DNA of 64,000 nucleotides. It comes from Glandiceps talaboti (taxonomy: Eukaryota; Hemichordata; Enteropneusta; Spengelidae). The translations under genes were made by a program, and so were the position numbers. The notes below the pieces were generated by a model, which was not told the origin of the DNA, did no database searches, and was given only the letters and a program-made list of their open reading frames with translations. The stretch is taken from assembly GCF_964340395.1 (NCBI RefSeq), contig NC_135560.1, positions 2,163,501 to 2,227,500 on the forward strand, written 5' to 3'. Position 1 is the first letter of the stretch. Each line of letters starts with the position of its first letter. This document shows, one piece after another, positions 13,086 to 26,194 of this stretch.

Positions 13086-13831
13086 TGATTGTATCAGAAA
13101 ATCAAGATTGCAAAATGAGAAACTTACTTGTCCTCTTCTTTTAATAACATTCTTCGCTAGCTTTCTTCATCATTCCTGGGTGTGATTGAAAAATAGGGTA
13201 AACACATTATCAAATAAACTGAATAGAAATAATATATAGATACATACCTCTCATATTTATTTCTTTTAATAAAGTTTCTTCAGCAGCATCCTTCTTCATC
13301 AATGATGACTCAATTGTGTTACCTGAGAGGAGAAGCGAAATACTGCATTCATGGTTTATTTAAATGTATGGTGATCTAGCAACAGGTTGTTCAGATATAT
13401 AAATATACAAAAGATTTTGGGTCTCTCAACCATCATTTTCCCTCTACACAAGCCTCAATAAAACATGTACTGAGAAAACATTTTTTCATGACTGACAAAA
13501 ACATAAAATTTGAAAGGACTCAAAGATATGAAACTTACTTATATGCTTCATCTTCTAATAACTTCATCAGCTTTTCCAATGATCTGAAAAAACAAGGAAA
13601 AAACATTATTAAAAAATGAACAAAATTATATAGGTACTTGCCTTTGATATTCTTCTTTATAAATCTGTCAACAGTAGAGTCCTTCTTCATTGTTATCTGT
13701 GTAGAGAAAAAAGAGAAAAAGAGATTTATATACTAGGTATTAACAAGTAAAGCCATTGCTTTACTCAAACAAGACTTACCTTCTTTATAAGACTGCAGAT
13801 AACCTGGCAGATTCGCTGCGCTGCATCTGTT

Positions 13832-14419
13832 CATTGAAAATAGCTTGCATAGTGGCTTGCAGTTTATAACTGACCACTATAGCAAGACATATTTACATGT
13901 AGAACAGATAGAAAAATCATTCAAGATTTCTGTGAACCAATAAGGTTTTAACAGTTTGCAACCAAGTAACACCACATGTTTGATCAGTTTACAAACTATA
14001 CGCAATTGCGCATGCGTGGTAATCTGCAGGTTACAAACGCTGATGACAGCCATTGACCAAAGCGTGGAATTCACAGCTTGGCCAATGACCATCTGATTAT
14101 CACGATTTGGTGGTTGTCCAATCTTCTGTCCAATATTCCTCTCCTAGCCAGTGTATGATAACTGACTTGGTGAACTTCAATTCCGAGAGATGTCTTCAGC
14201 AGTTATGACAGTAGTCTGGTACATGTGATGTACTTTAGTTATCACAGATTACTACCATTATCAGAGTAGTGGTATCCTTTGTTGTAATCGAGGGGATATC
14301 CTCATAACATACATCTAGGGGTAACATGAGTTACACTTCCATGTTGCAACTCTTCATTTTAACGTTAGCTCAAACAAGTTGTAACCCAGTGGGCTGGTTC
14401 TTCTTGTCCTTTCAATCAC
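13832..14419. other. Unassigned spacer between mini-exon array and satellite
   Basis: If the mini-exon series is a minus-strand gene, its promoter would lie here. I see no TATA-like motif at a defensible distance and no convincing first exon; a minus-strand open stretch at 13877-14092 has no recognised similarity. Confidence 0.3.
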
Positions 14420-17400
14420 CTTGATATTTTTCTTTTGTTTTTGTTTTTTAATGTCCTTTTATATCACCATTGTCTGTTTTCAAAGTGTCCTCTCACTTGC
14501 AACTTTTCTCGTTTTGCACGGTGGCCTGTTTCATTTTGTGTCCACACTAATGTGCCAGTTTCACACTGTAGACTTGTTTTTTAATGTCCTTTTATATCGC
14601 CATTGTCTGTTTTCAACGTGTCCACTCACTTGCCACTTTTCATGTTTCGCACTGTGACCTGTTTCATTTTGTGTCCACAATAATGTGCCACTTTCGCACT
14701 GTAAACTGTTTTTAATGTCCTTTTATATCGCCATTCTCTCTGTTATCAACGTGTCCACTCACTTGCCACTTTTCTTGTTTCGCATGGTGGCCTATTTCAT
14801 TTTGTGTCCACACTAATTATGTGCCAGTTTTGCACTGTAGACTGTTTTTTAATGTCCTTTTATATCGCCATTGTCTCTGTTTTCAACGTGTCCTCTCACT
14901 TGCCACTTTTCTTGTTTCGCCAAGTGGCCTGTTTCAGTTTGTGTCCTCACTAATGTGCCAGTTTTGAACTGTAGACTTGTTTTTTGATGTCCTTTTATAT
15001 CGCCATTGTCTGTTTTCAACGTGTCCTCTCGCTTGCCACTTTTCTTGTTTCACACTGTGGCCTGTTTCATTTTGTATCCACACTAATGTGCCAGTTTCGC
15101 ACTGTAGACTTGTTTTTTAATGTCCTTTTATATCACCATGGTCTGTTTTCAACGTGTCCTCTCACTTGCCACTTTTCTTGTTTCGCATGGTGGCCTGTTT
15201 CAGTTTGTGTCCACACTAAAGTGCCAGTTTTGCACTGTAGACTTGTTTTTTAATGTGCTTTTATATCGCCACTGTCTGTTTTAAACGTGCCCTCTCACTT
15301 GCCACTTTTCTTGTTTCGCATGGTGGCCTGTTTCAGTTTGTGTCCACACTAATGTGCCAGTTTTGCACTGTAGACTGTTTTTTAATGTCCTTTTATATCG
15401 CCATTGTCTGTTTTCAACGTGTCCTCTCACTTGCCACTTTTCTTGTTTCGCATGGTGGCCTGTTTCATTTTGTGTCCACACTAATGTGCCACTTTTGCAC
15501 TGTCAACTGTTTGTAATGTCCTTTTATTTTATATCGCCATTGTCTCTGTTTTCAACGTGTCCTCTCCCTTGCCACTTTTCTTGTTTCGCACAGTGGCTTG
15601 TTTCATTTTGTGTCCACACAAATGTGCCAGTTTCGCACTGTACATGTAGACTGTTTTTTAATGTCCTTTTATATCGCCATTGTCTGTTTTCAACGTGTCC
15701 TCTCACTTGCCACTTTTCTTGTTTCGCCCAGTGGCCTGTTTCATTTTGTGTCCACACTAATGTGCCAGTTTTGCACTGTAGACTGTTTTTTAATGTCCTT
15801 TTTTATCACCATTGTCTGTTTTCAACATGTCCTCTCACTTGCCACTTTTCTTGTTTCGCCCAGTGGCCTGTTTCATTTTGTGTCCACCCTAATGTGCCAG
15901 TTTCACACTGTAGACTGGTTTTTTAATGTGCTTTTATATCGCCATTGTCTGTTTTCAACGTGTCCTCTCACTTGCCACTTTTCTTGTTTCGCCCAGTGGC
16001 CTGTTTCATTTTGTGTCCACACTAATGTGCCAGTTTTGCACTGTAGACTATTTTTTAATGTCCTTTTTTATCACCATTGTCTGTTTTCAACGTGTCCTCT
16101 CCCTTGCCACTTTTCTTGTTTCGCACAGTGGCTTGTTTCATTTTGTGTCCACACAAATGTGCCACTTTTGCACTGTAGACTTGTTTTCTAATGTCCTTTT
16201 ACATCGCCATTGTCTCTGTTTTCAACGTGTCCACTCACTTGCCACTTTTCTTGTTTCGCATGGTGGCCTGTTTCAGTTTGTGTCCACACTAATGTGCCAC
16301 TTTTGCACTGTAGACTTGTTTTTTGATGTCCTTTTATATCGCCAATGTCTGTTTTCAACGTGTCCTTTCACTTGCCACTTTTCATGTTTCGCATGGTGGC
16401 CTGTTTCAGTTTGTGTCCACACTAATGTGCCAGATTCGCACTGTAGACTTGTTTTTTAATGTCCTTTTATTTCGCTATTGTCTGTTTTCAACGTGTCCTC
16501 TCACTTGCCACTTTTCTTGTTTCACATGGTGGCCTGTTTCAGTTTGTGTCCACACTAATGTGCCAGTTTCACACTGTAGACTTGTTTTTCAATGTCCTTT
16601 TATATCGCCATTGTCTGTTTTCAACGTGTCCTCTCACTTGCCACTTTTCTTGTTTCGCCCAGTGGCCTGTTTCATTTTGTGTCCACACTAATGTGCCAGT
16701 TTTGCACTGTAGACTGTTTTTTAATGTCCTTTTTTATCACCATTGTCTGTTTTCAACGTGTCCTCTCACTTGCCACTTTTCTTGTTTCGCCCAGTGGCCT
16801 GTTTCATTTTGTGTCCACCCTAATGTGCCAGTTTCACACTGTAGACTGGTTTTTTAATGTGCTTTTATATCGCCATTGTCTGTTTTCAACGTGTCCTCTC
16901 ACTTGCCACTTTTCTTGTTTCGCCCAGTGGCCTGTTTCATTTTGTGTCCACACTAATGTGCCAGTTTTGCACTGTAGACTGTTTTTTAATGTCCTTTTTT
17001 ATCACCATTGTCTGTTTTCAACGTGTCCTCTCCCTTGCCACTTTTCTTGTTTCGCACAGTGGCTTGTTTCATTTTGTGTCCACACAAATGTGCCAGTTTC
17101 GCACTGTAGACTGTTTTTTAACGTCCTTTTATATCGCCATTGTCTCTGTTTTCAACGTGTCCTCTCACTTGCTACTTTTCTTGTTTCGCATGGTGGCCTG
17201 TTTCATTTTGTGTCCACACTAATGTGCCAGTTTTGCACTGTAGACTTGTTTTCTAATGTCCTTTTATATCGCCATTGTCTCTGTTTTCAACGTGTCCACT
17301 CACTTGCCACTTTTCTTGTTTCGCATGGTGGCCTGTTTCATTTTGTGTCCACACTAATGTGCTAGTTTTGCACTATAGACTTGTTTTTAATGTGCTTTTA

Positions 17401-20400
17401 TATCGCCATTGTCTGTTTTCAACATGTCCTTTCACTTGCCACTTTTCTTGTTTCTCATGGTGGCCTGTTTCAGTTTGTGTCCACACTAATGTGCCACTTT
17501 TGCACTGTAGACTTGTTTTTTGATGTCCTTTTATATCGCCAATGTCTGTTTTCAACGTGTCCTTTCACTTGCCACTTTTCATGTTTCGCATGGTGGCCTG
17601 TTTCAGTTTGTGTCCACACTAATGTGCCAGATTCGCACTGTAGACTGTTTTTTAATGTCCTTTTATTTCGCTATTGTCTGTTTTCAACATGTCCTCTCAC
17701 TTGCCACTTTTCTTGTTTCCCATGGTGGCCTGTTTCAGTTTGTGTCCATACTAATGTGCCAGTTTCACACTGTAGACTTGTTTTTCAATGTCCTTTTATA
17801 TCGCCATTGTCTGTTTTCAACGTGTCCTCTCACTTGCCACTTTTCTTGTTTCGCCCAGTGGCCTGTTTCATTTTGTGTCCACACTAATGTGCCAGTTTTG
17901 CACTGTAGACTGTTTTTTAATGTCCTTTTTTATCACCATTGTCTGTTTTCAACGTGTCCTCTCACTTGCCACTTTTCTTGTTTCGCCCAGTGGCCTGTTT
18001 CATTTTGTGTCCACCCTAATGTGCCAGTTTCACACTGTAGACTGGTTTTTTAATGTGCTTTTATATCGCCATTGTCTGTTTTCAACGTGTCCTCTCACTT
18101 GCCACTTTTCTTGTTTCGCCCAGTGGCCTGTTTCATTTTGTGTCCACACTAATGTGCCAGTTTTGCACTGTAGACTGTTTTTTAATGTCCTTTTTTATCA
18201 CCATTGTCTGTTTTCAACGTGTCCTCTCCCTTGCCACTTTTCTTGTTTCGCACAGTGGCTTGTTTCATTTTGTGTCCACACAAATGTGCCAGTTTCGCAC
18301 TGTAGACTGTTTTTTAACGTCCTTTTATATCGCCATTGTCTCTGTTTTCAACGTGTCCTCTCACTTGCCACTTTTCTTGTTTCGCACTCTGGCCTGTTTC
18401 ATTTTGTGTCCACCCTAATGTGCCAGTTTGGCACTGTAGACTTGTTTTTTAATGTCCTTTTATATCGCCATTGTCTGTTTTCAATGTGTCCTCTCACTTG
18501 CCACTTTTCTTGTTTCGCATGGTGGCCTGTTTCATTTTGTGTCCACACTAATGTGCCAGTTTCGCACTGTAGACTTGTTTTTTAATGTCCTTTTATATCG
18601 CCATTGTCTGTTTTCAACGTGTCCTCTCACTTGCCACTTTTCTTGTTTCGCATGGTGGCCTGTTTCAGTTTGTGTCCACACTAATGTGCCAGTTTCGCAC
18701 TGTAGACTGTTTTTTAATGTCCTTTTATATCGCCATTGTCTGTTTTCAACGTGTCCTCTCACTTGCCACTTTTCTTGTTTCGCCCAGTGGCCTGTTTCAT
18801 TTTGTGTCCACACTAATGTGCCAGTTTTGCACTGTAGACTGTTTTTTAATGTCCTTTTTTATCACCATTGTCTGTTTTCAACGTGTCCTTTCACTTGCCA
18901 CTTTTCTTGTTTCTCATGGTGGCCTGTTTCATTTTGTGTCCACCCTAATGTGCCAGTTTCGTACTGTAGACTGTTTTTTAATGTCCTTTTTTATCACCAT
19001 TGTCTGTCTTCAACGTGTCCTCTCCCTTGCCACTTTTCTTGTTTCGCACAGTGGCTTGTTTCATTTTGTGTCCACACAAATGTGCCAGTTTCGCACTGTA
19101 GACTGTTTTTTAACGTCCTTTTATATCGCCATTGTCTCTGTTTTCAACGTGTCCTCTCACTTGCTACTTTTCTTGTTTCGCACTCTGGCCTGTTTCATTT
19201 TGTGTCCACCCTAATGTGCCAGTTTGGCACTGTAGACTTGTTTTTTAATGTCCTTTTATATCGCCATTGTCTGTTTTCAATGTGTCCTCTCACTTGCCAC
19301 TTTTCTTGTTTCGCATGGTGGCCTGTTTCATTTTGTGTCCACACTAATGTGCCAGTTTCGCACTGTAGACTTGTTTTTTAATGTCCTTTTATATCGCCAT
19401 TGTCTGTTTTCAACGTGTCCTCTCACTTGCCACTTTTCTTGTTTCGCATGGTGGCCTGTTTCAGTTTGTGTCCACACTAATGTGCCAGTTTCGCACTGTA
19501 GACTGTTTTTTAATGTCCTTTTATATCGCCATTGTCTGTTTTCAACGTGTCCTCTCACTTGCCACTTTTCTTGTTTCGCCCAGTGGCCTGTTTCATTTTG
19601 TGTCCACACTAATGTGCCAGTTTTGCACTGTAGACTGTTTTTTAATGTCCTTTTTTATCACCATTGTCTGTTTTCAACGTGTCCTTTCACTTGCCACTTT
19701 TCTTGTTTCTCATGGTGGCCTGTTTCATTTTGTGTCCACCCTAATGTGCCAGTTTCGCACTGTAGACTGTTTTTTAATGTCCTTTTTTATCACCATTGTC
19801 TGTTTTCAACGTGTCCTCTCCCTTGCCACTTTTCTTGTTTCGCACAGTGGCTTGTTTCATTTTGTGTCCACACAAATGTGCCAGTTTCGCACTGTAGACT
19901 GTTTTTTAACGTCCTTTTATATCGCCATTGTCTCTGTTTTCAACGTGTCCTCTCACTTGCTACTTTTCTTGTTTCGCACTCTGGCCTGTTTCATTTTGTG
20001 TCCACCCTAATGTGCCAGTTTGGCACTGTAGACTTGTTTTTTAATGTCCTTTTATATCGCCATTGTCTGTTTTCAATGTGTCCTCTCACTTGCCACTTTT
20101 CTTGTTTCGCATGGTGGCCTGTTTCATTTTGTGTCCACACTAATGTGCCAGTTTCGCACTGTAGACTTGTTTTTTAATGTCCTTTTATATCGCCATTGTC
20201 TGTTTTCAACGTGTCCTCTCACTTGCCACTTTTCTTGTTTCGCATGGTGGCCTGTTTCAGTTTGTGTCCACACTAATGTGCCAGTTTCGCACTGTAGACT
20301 GTTTTTTAATGTCCTTTTATATCGCCATTGTCTGTTTTCAACGTGTCCTCTCACTTGCCACTTTTCTTGTTTCGCCCAGTGGCCTGTTTCATTTTGTGTC

Positions 20401-22480
20401 CACACTAATGTGCCAGTTTTGCACTGTAGACTGTTTTTAATGTCCTTTTTTATCACCATTGTCTGTTTTCAACGTGTCCTTTCACTTGCCACTTTTCTTG
20501 TTTCTCATGGTGGCCTGTTTCATTTTGTGTCCACCCTAATGTGCCAGTTTCGCACTGTAGACTGTTTTTTAATGTCCTTTTATATCGCCATGGTCTGTTT
20601 TCAACGTGTCCTCTCACTTGCCACTTTTCTTGTTTCGCCCAGTGGCCTGTTTCATTTTGTGTCCACACTAATGTGCCAGTTTTGCACTGTAGACTGTTTT
20701 TTAATGTCCTTTTTTATCACCATTGTCTGTTTTCAACGTGTCCTCTCACTTGCCACTTTTCTTGTTTCGCACAGTGGCTTGTTTCATTTTGTGTCCACAC
20801 AAATGTGCCAGTTTCGCACTGTAGACTGTTTTTTAATGTCCTTTTATATCGCCATTGTCTGTTTTCAACGTGTCCTCTCACTTGCCACTTTTCTTGTTTC
20901 GCCCAGTGGCCTGTTTCATTTTGTGTCCACACTAATGTGCCAGTTTTGCACTGTAGACTGTTTTTTAATGTCCTTTTTTATCACCATTGTCTGTTTTCAA
21001 CGTGTCCTCTCACTTGCCACTTTTCTTGTTTCGCCCAGTGGCCTGTTTCATTTTGTGTCCACCCTAATGTGCCAATTTCACACTGTAGACTGGTTTTTTA
21101 ATGTGCTTTTATATCGCCATTGTCTGTTTTCAACGTGTCCTCTCACTTGCCACTTTTCTTGTTTCGCCCAGTGGCCTGTTTCATTTTGTGTCCACACTAA
21201 TGTGCCAGTTTTGCACTGTAGACTGTTTTTTAATGTCCTTTTTTATCACCATTGTCTGTTTTCAACGTGTCCTCTCCCTTGCCACTTTTCTTGTTTCGCA
21301 CAGTGGCTTGTTTCATTTTGTGGCCACACAAATGTGCCAGTTTCGCACTGTAGACTGTTTTTTAACGTCCTTTTATATCGCCATTGTCTCTGTTTTCAAT
21401 GTGTCCTCTCACTTGCCACTTTTCTTGTTTCGCATGGTGGCCTGTTTCAGTTTGTGTCCACACTAATGTGCCACTTTCGCACTGTAAACTGTTTTTTAAT
21501 GTCCTTTTATATCGCCATTGTCTCTGTTTTCAACGTGTCCTCTCACTTGCCACTTTTCTTGTTTCGCACTCTGGCCTGTTTCATTTTGTGTCCACCCTAA
21601 TGTGCCAGTTTGGCACTGTAGACTTGTTTTTTAATGTCCTTTTATATCGCCATTGTCTGTTTTCAATGTGTCCTCTCACTTGCCACTTTTCTTGTTTCGC
21701 ATGGTGGCCTGTTTCATTTTGTGTCCACACTAATGTGCCAGTTTCGCACTGTAGACTTGTTTTTTAATGTCCTTTTATATCGCCATTGTCTGTTTTCAAC
21801 GTGTCCTCTCACTTGCCACTTTTCTTGTTTCGCCCAGTGGCCTGTTTCATTTTGTGTCCACACTAATGTGCCAGTTTTGCACTGTAGACTTGTTTTTTGA
21901 TGTCCTTTTATATCGCCATTGTCTGTTTTCAACGTGTCCTCTCACTTGCCACTTTTCTTGTCTGCACTGTGACCTGTTTCATTTTGTGTCCACACTAATG
22001 TGCCAGTTTCGCACTGTGAACTGTTTTTTAATGTCCTTTTATATCGCCATTGTCTCTGTTTTCAACGTGTCCTCTCACTTGCCACTTTTTATGTTTTGCA
22101 CTGTGGCCCATTTCATTTTATGTCCACAATAGTGTGCCAGTTTCGCACTGTAGACTTGTTTTTACTGTCCTTTTGTATCACCATTGTCTGTTTTCAATGT
22201 GTCCTCTCACTTGCCACCTTTTTTTCGCACTGTGGCCCGTTTCATTTTATGTCCACACAAATGTGCCAGTTTCGCACTGTGGACTGTTTTTTAATGTCTT
22301 TTTATATAACCACTGTCTGTTTTCAACGTGTCCTCTCACTTGACACTTTTCTTGTTTCAAACTGTGGCCCATTTCATTTTATGTCCACACTTATGTGCCA
22401 GTTTCGCACTGTAGACTTGTTTTTTAATGTCCTTTTTATATCACCTCAGTGTCTGTTTAACACTTTGGCCTGTTTTTAAT
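14420..22480 (+). repeat. 8-kb satellite of about 133-bp units, roughly 60 copies
   Basis: Each unit of 131-135 bp carries, in order, 'ttaatgtccttttatatcgc', 'cattgtctgttttcaacgtg', 'tcctctcacttgccactttt', 'cttgtttcgc', 'ggcctgtttcattttgtgtc', 'cacactaatgtgccagtttt' and 'gcactgtagac'. Outer units (14420-15300 and 21950-22480) are clearly more diverged than central ones, as expected from unequal exchange. Higher-order blocks recur at 796 bp (starts 18452, 19248, 20044; six units) and 1196 bp (16592 and 17788; nine units). The unit has few stops in any plus frame, which produces overlapping open frames up to about 518 codons; these are shadows, not genes. Beyond 22480 the text decays into 'ttgccactgtg' remnants to about 22760. 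Confidence 0.97.
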
Positions 22481-23892
22481 ATTGACACTACATCCATTTC
22501 ACATCAGTCTCTAGTTTATTTCTGTGTCCTCTTACCTGCCACTTTTGTTGTTTCGGACTGGTGGCGTGCTTTTTACATGTCATTTCATTTCACCACTGTG
22601 CTCATTTCATTTTTCATATCAATTTACCCTTGCCACTGTGTACATTTTACAACAGTAGCCTATTTTTTCATCTCGTTTTACCTTTGCCACTGTGACTGTT
22701 TTTGCACCGGTGGCCTATTGTGTTTCCATCCTTACAAGTATATCACAATTGTGTTCTTTTTCACACAGGTTGCATATTTTTTCACATCTGAGAAATCCGG
22801 AAGCACACATTCTATCCACTTAGTTGAGGTTTCCAAATCTCCTGGTTCATTCCAGCCATCACATTAGGTTTTTTAAATCTCCGGTTGGCATCACCAGTAG
22901 TTATCCATCTCAGGACGATGAAGTTCAAAATCTCCATAGGCATTCACAGAGAATATCCTTCGTATTAGGATGTTTATGATTCCAAATTTGTAGTAGGCAC
23001 TAAAGCTACCATCTCTCTGTCCATCCCATTGCAATGATGGACTTCCTTCCCAAAAGTAGGTAATAGGTGGATGTTTTTTATGTTCTTGTTGTGTTTTTGG
23101 GCTGGAAGTTCATTAACCTGATCTTGTAACACTACTTGACAGAATACTTGACAGTGCTTGACTGACCAAATGTTTGATTTGCTCTTCTCCCTGTGTTTAC
23201 TTTGTAAATTCCAAATCTTTGTTCTCGGGGGGGCTGTCATCTTTGGGATGAAATTGAAATGTATATGTGGTGCATCTGACTACGTGAATATGTAGGATGA
23301 ACGTCATTTTTTTTACCTTGTCTGACTACCATCTGGCAGAACTTGGTTGTTGCTGATTATGTGTGGCGAAGTATACATATATATGGAGTTTGTGTTGTCT
23401 TCCATATACACGCTCTTCATATATGTAGTCCATCCTGCCTGTTAAGTAGCAGCTTACATCAGATTATATAGTCATCAGCTCCTCTCCCCATTGAGGGTGT
23501 CCTCAAGGAAGGCTCTATTAGCCATAGAGTGATGGCTTTTCAGTCACACATTAAAACCAGTTCATACAACATATCGTGTATGCATAATCTGAAAGAAAGA
23601 AAGAAAAATAAATGTCAGTGTTCTGACAAGGTTTAAAGCTAGTGGAGTCAATATCCCATAGGCTGCAACAAAATTGGGACAATATTTTACCTCAGGATGG
23701 CAACAATCATCAGTTGATAATAAAACCTTAAACTAACTAATTTTGATAGATAATCAACTACCCAGTTATTTCACAATCAAAATTAATACTATAATAGCCT
23801 GGTAATCTATTTTTGCAAATATCAGGGGGGGGGGGAATTCAAATTTTAATATCGCCAAAGCAAAGCTGTCTTCTAACATCATTTACAATGTA
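22481..23892. other. Decayed satellite edge and unassigned DNA
   Basis: 22481-22760 holds degraded satellite words (TTACCTGCCACTTTTGTTG, TTTTACCTTTGCCACTGTG). From 22760 to 23892 I see no gene, only short ORFs, a GAAA-rich tract near 23590 and a poly-G run near 23826. Confidence 0.5.
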
Positions 23893-25170
23893 AACAAGTC
23901 ATTGAGAATAACATACATTGTAGTCCCCACTATGATTGGGTTTTAAGGAACTGGCAGTTTATGTTGTCATTTTCTTGATATCACTACTCTGATCACGCAA
24001 CAACACTTGTGAACCTAAATCAAACAGACTTAGATATGTTGTGTCTGCTCGTTGGACATGGAACATGCCTACTCATGTTGTGTCTGCTCGTTGGACATGG
24101 GACATGCCTACTCTTCAAGATGATGTGATGGAATAAACCATTCAACAATAGAGGATGGGTCGGGTATGTGGGGGGACCTGTTCAAGCATGTCTGAGTTAT
24201 AGCTTTGGACATGAAAACTGCACCTGATTGCTGCCAGGCGGATTGTATCATGACGAAAATGGATATGCACATGTATGTCATAGAACACTGTCCTAATACC
24301 AAATTTGGATGAGATCTGTTCAAGCATGTCCGAGTTCTGGCTTTGGACATGGAAAATTCGTAAACAAAATGGCTGCTAGGCGGCCATGTTTGACTGTATC
24401 ACGACAACAATGAAAATGCACATATATGTCATAGAACACTGTCCTAATACCACCTTTGAATGAGATCTGTTTAAGCATGTCTGAGTTATGGCTTTGGACA
24501 TGGAAAATTCGCAAACAAAATGGCTGCCAGGCAGCCATATTGGATCGTATCACAACAATAATGGATATGCACATGTATGTTATAAAACACTGTTCTAATA
24601 CCAACTTTGTATGAGATCTGTTAAAGCATGTCCAAGTTATGGCTTTGGACATGGAAAATTCGCAAACAAAATGGCTGCCATATTGGATCGTATCACGACA
24701 ATAATGGATATGCACATGTATGTCATAGAACACTGTCCTAATACCACCTTTGAATGAGATCTGTTCAAGCATGTCTGAGTTATGGCTTTGGACATGGAAC
24801 ATTCACAAACAAAATGGCTGCTAGGTGGCCATATTGGATTGTATCACGACAACAATGAATATGCACATGTATTTTATAGAACACTGTGCTAATACCAACT
24901 TTGAATGAGATCTGTTCAAGCATGTCTGAGTTATGGCTTTAGACAGGGAAAATTTGCGAACAAAATGGCTACGAGGTGGCCATATTGGATCGTATCATGA
25001 AACAAATTGATGTGCATATGTATGCCATTGATGTTGCCCCTGTACCAAGTTTGAAAAAAAAAAACGGTCCAGGCATCTCCAAGAAACGGCTCTGGACAGA
25101 CGGACGGACGGGCGGAATCCAATCCATAAGTCCCTGTCCCAGTCTTCGTCTGGCGGGGACTAATAAAGGT
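23893..25170 (-). repeat. Dispersed repeat with internal 140-150-bp tandem copies
   Basis: The left part (23893-24130) matches the reverse complement of 45717-45960. From 24170 a unit of about 138-152 bp recurs six times; the word AAGCATGTC appears near 24184, 24322, 24471, 24623, 24769 and 24919, with 'atggctttggacatggaaaa' and 'aatgcacatgtatgtcatag'-like phrases. It ends near 'ggcggggactaataaagg' at 25152-25168. A further copy, interrupted by the LTR element, flanks 37997-45720. Putative minus-strand ORFs across it (such as 24320-24802) are repeat translation. Confidence 0.85.
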
Positions 25171-25939
25171 GCAGTTCCTAGAAATTTTCATAAAATTTTG
25201 ACTATCGATACATTGTTTTATACAAGGACATGGCTGGTGAACTCAAAACAGTTTATGTAGGGATCAGACTGCTGGAATGTTTAGTTTATATTTGCTCTTG
25301 AGAATAAGCATGTCGGCAAAAAGCGCCACTTTCGTATCCCGATTCGGACTCGCATACTTCCAACTTGTGGGCATTTTTTACTGATTTGGGGTAAAAGTTA
25401 TTGGTGACTTTTGTTGTTCTGCTAAAATTAATAAGGAATTATATTTACACATACTAACTTTTCAAAAGGTATTGAGGTGACGACTTCAGATATTTTAGTA
25501 CACTTTCATTGTTGGTGCTGCGCTGACTATTGCGTAATAATCGGATTGGTGAGCTGTTATTAAATTTTGTTCAAATTAGTATGACTGAAAATAACATTTT
25601 CAATCAAATTTTCACCCATTTTGACCATATAACGAGAATGTAGTGTAGGAACATGAATGTTGGTATTTTGTATTTTATGTGTGATATAAATATATTGGTT
25701 ATTTGTGATATGACAATAAATAAGCAAGACATTTTTTAAACGAAATTGTATTACTAGTATTTTACCAAAATTCTAGCTGTACATGTGATGTTTGGATGTG
25801 TGATGTAGTAAATTTATTTGGCTAGATACCTAATTTTCAAAGATTAGGCAATTCTAAGTATTGTATATCACTTTGATAACATAACACATATATACATGCG
25901 AATAATGACAATATATTCAAAGAACAACAAATTGTAAAC
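25171..25939. other. Unassigned AT-rich DNA
   Basis: No gene, RNA or repeat recognised. Confidence 0.5.
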
Positions 25940-26125
25940 ATGCCTGGCTCGTCTGAAATTACGACCACAAGCAGCAGCCAATGTGAACGTTTTGCTTGAT
26001 TCATCGAAATTTAGGAAGAAGAGCTGGCCAACATTGTCTCTGAGAAAGACTCTAAAAAAGCAAAGACAGTAATCAAGACAGCAGTTGGTATTTTGGAGAA
26101 CTATTTGTTATTGGGACAACTCTAA
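25940..26125 (+). pseudogene. Relic of a tyrosine-recombinase-like (Crypton/DUF3504-type) N-terminus
   Basis: Reading from the ATG at 25940, the frame gives MPGSSEITTTSSSQCERFA, a TGA at 25997, four codons, a TAG at 26012, then EEELANIVSEKDSKKAKTVI and KTAVGILENYL before TAA at 26123. The pattern 'RFA..EEELxNIxxEKDSKxxKxxIKxAVxILExY' resembles the N-terminal segment of animal Crypton-derived/DUF3504 proteins as I remember them. What is seen is an open, charged stretch with two stops; the family assignment is inference. No downstream catalytic part was found. The piece lies just left of a foldback repeat. Confidence 0.35.
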
Positions 26126-26194
26126 AAGGTTATTGAACATAATGCAAACAAACTCTGCTTGCTGGAGAAGTTTGTTATAATTATTTTAGTGTGT

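Larger units (their letters stand above)
9571..13831 (-). other. Array of about twelve related mini-exon-like modules
   Basis: On the minus strand a series of 33-89 bp blocks recurs, each preceded by an AG acceptor (usually TTTCAG/ATC or CTCAG/GTAACA) and followed by a GT donor, mostly GTAAGT or GTATGT. Blocks: 9856-9923, 10319-10407, 10738-10816, 10981-11067, 11695-11750, 12105-12137, 12198-12264, 12479-12562, 13128-13186 (acceptor lost), 13248-13322, 13539-13583, 13642-13696 (GC donor). Adjacent intron text is duplicated too ('aacattatcaaataaactga' in several), so the array grew by segmental duplication. Open blocks encode Lys/Glu-rich peptides such as VTQLTQLEENTTEESLKEKN. Block phases do not chain into one reading frame and 10738-10816 and 10981-11067 are closed in every frame. 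It may be a decayed or heavily alternatively spliced gene, a spliced non-coding RNA, or merely a repeat that happens to contain splice-like edges. No family recognised. Confidence 0.45.

Noticed and set aside
15281-20932. Minus-strand frames repeating MWTQNETGHWAKQEKWQVRG
   Set aside because: Antisense translation of the same satellite.
14421-22479. Many overlapping plus-strand open frames up to about 518 codons, Cys/Phe-rich
   Set aside because: They are translations of the 133-bp satellite in several frames at once, with identical peptides recurring at satellite periods; no start context or splice logic.
24320-24802. Minus-strand 160-codon frame
   Set aside because: Translation of the 140-150-bp tandem units of the dispersed repeat.
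23921-25162. TAGTCCCC...GGGGACTA as terminal inverted repeats of the dispersed repeat
   Set aside because: Homology with the copy at 45721-45960 continues about 25 bp past TAGTCCCC, so this is not the true end.
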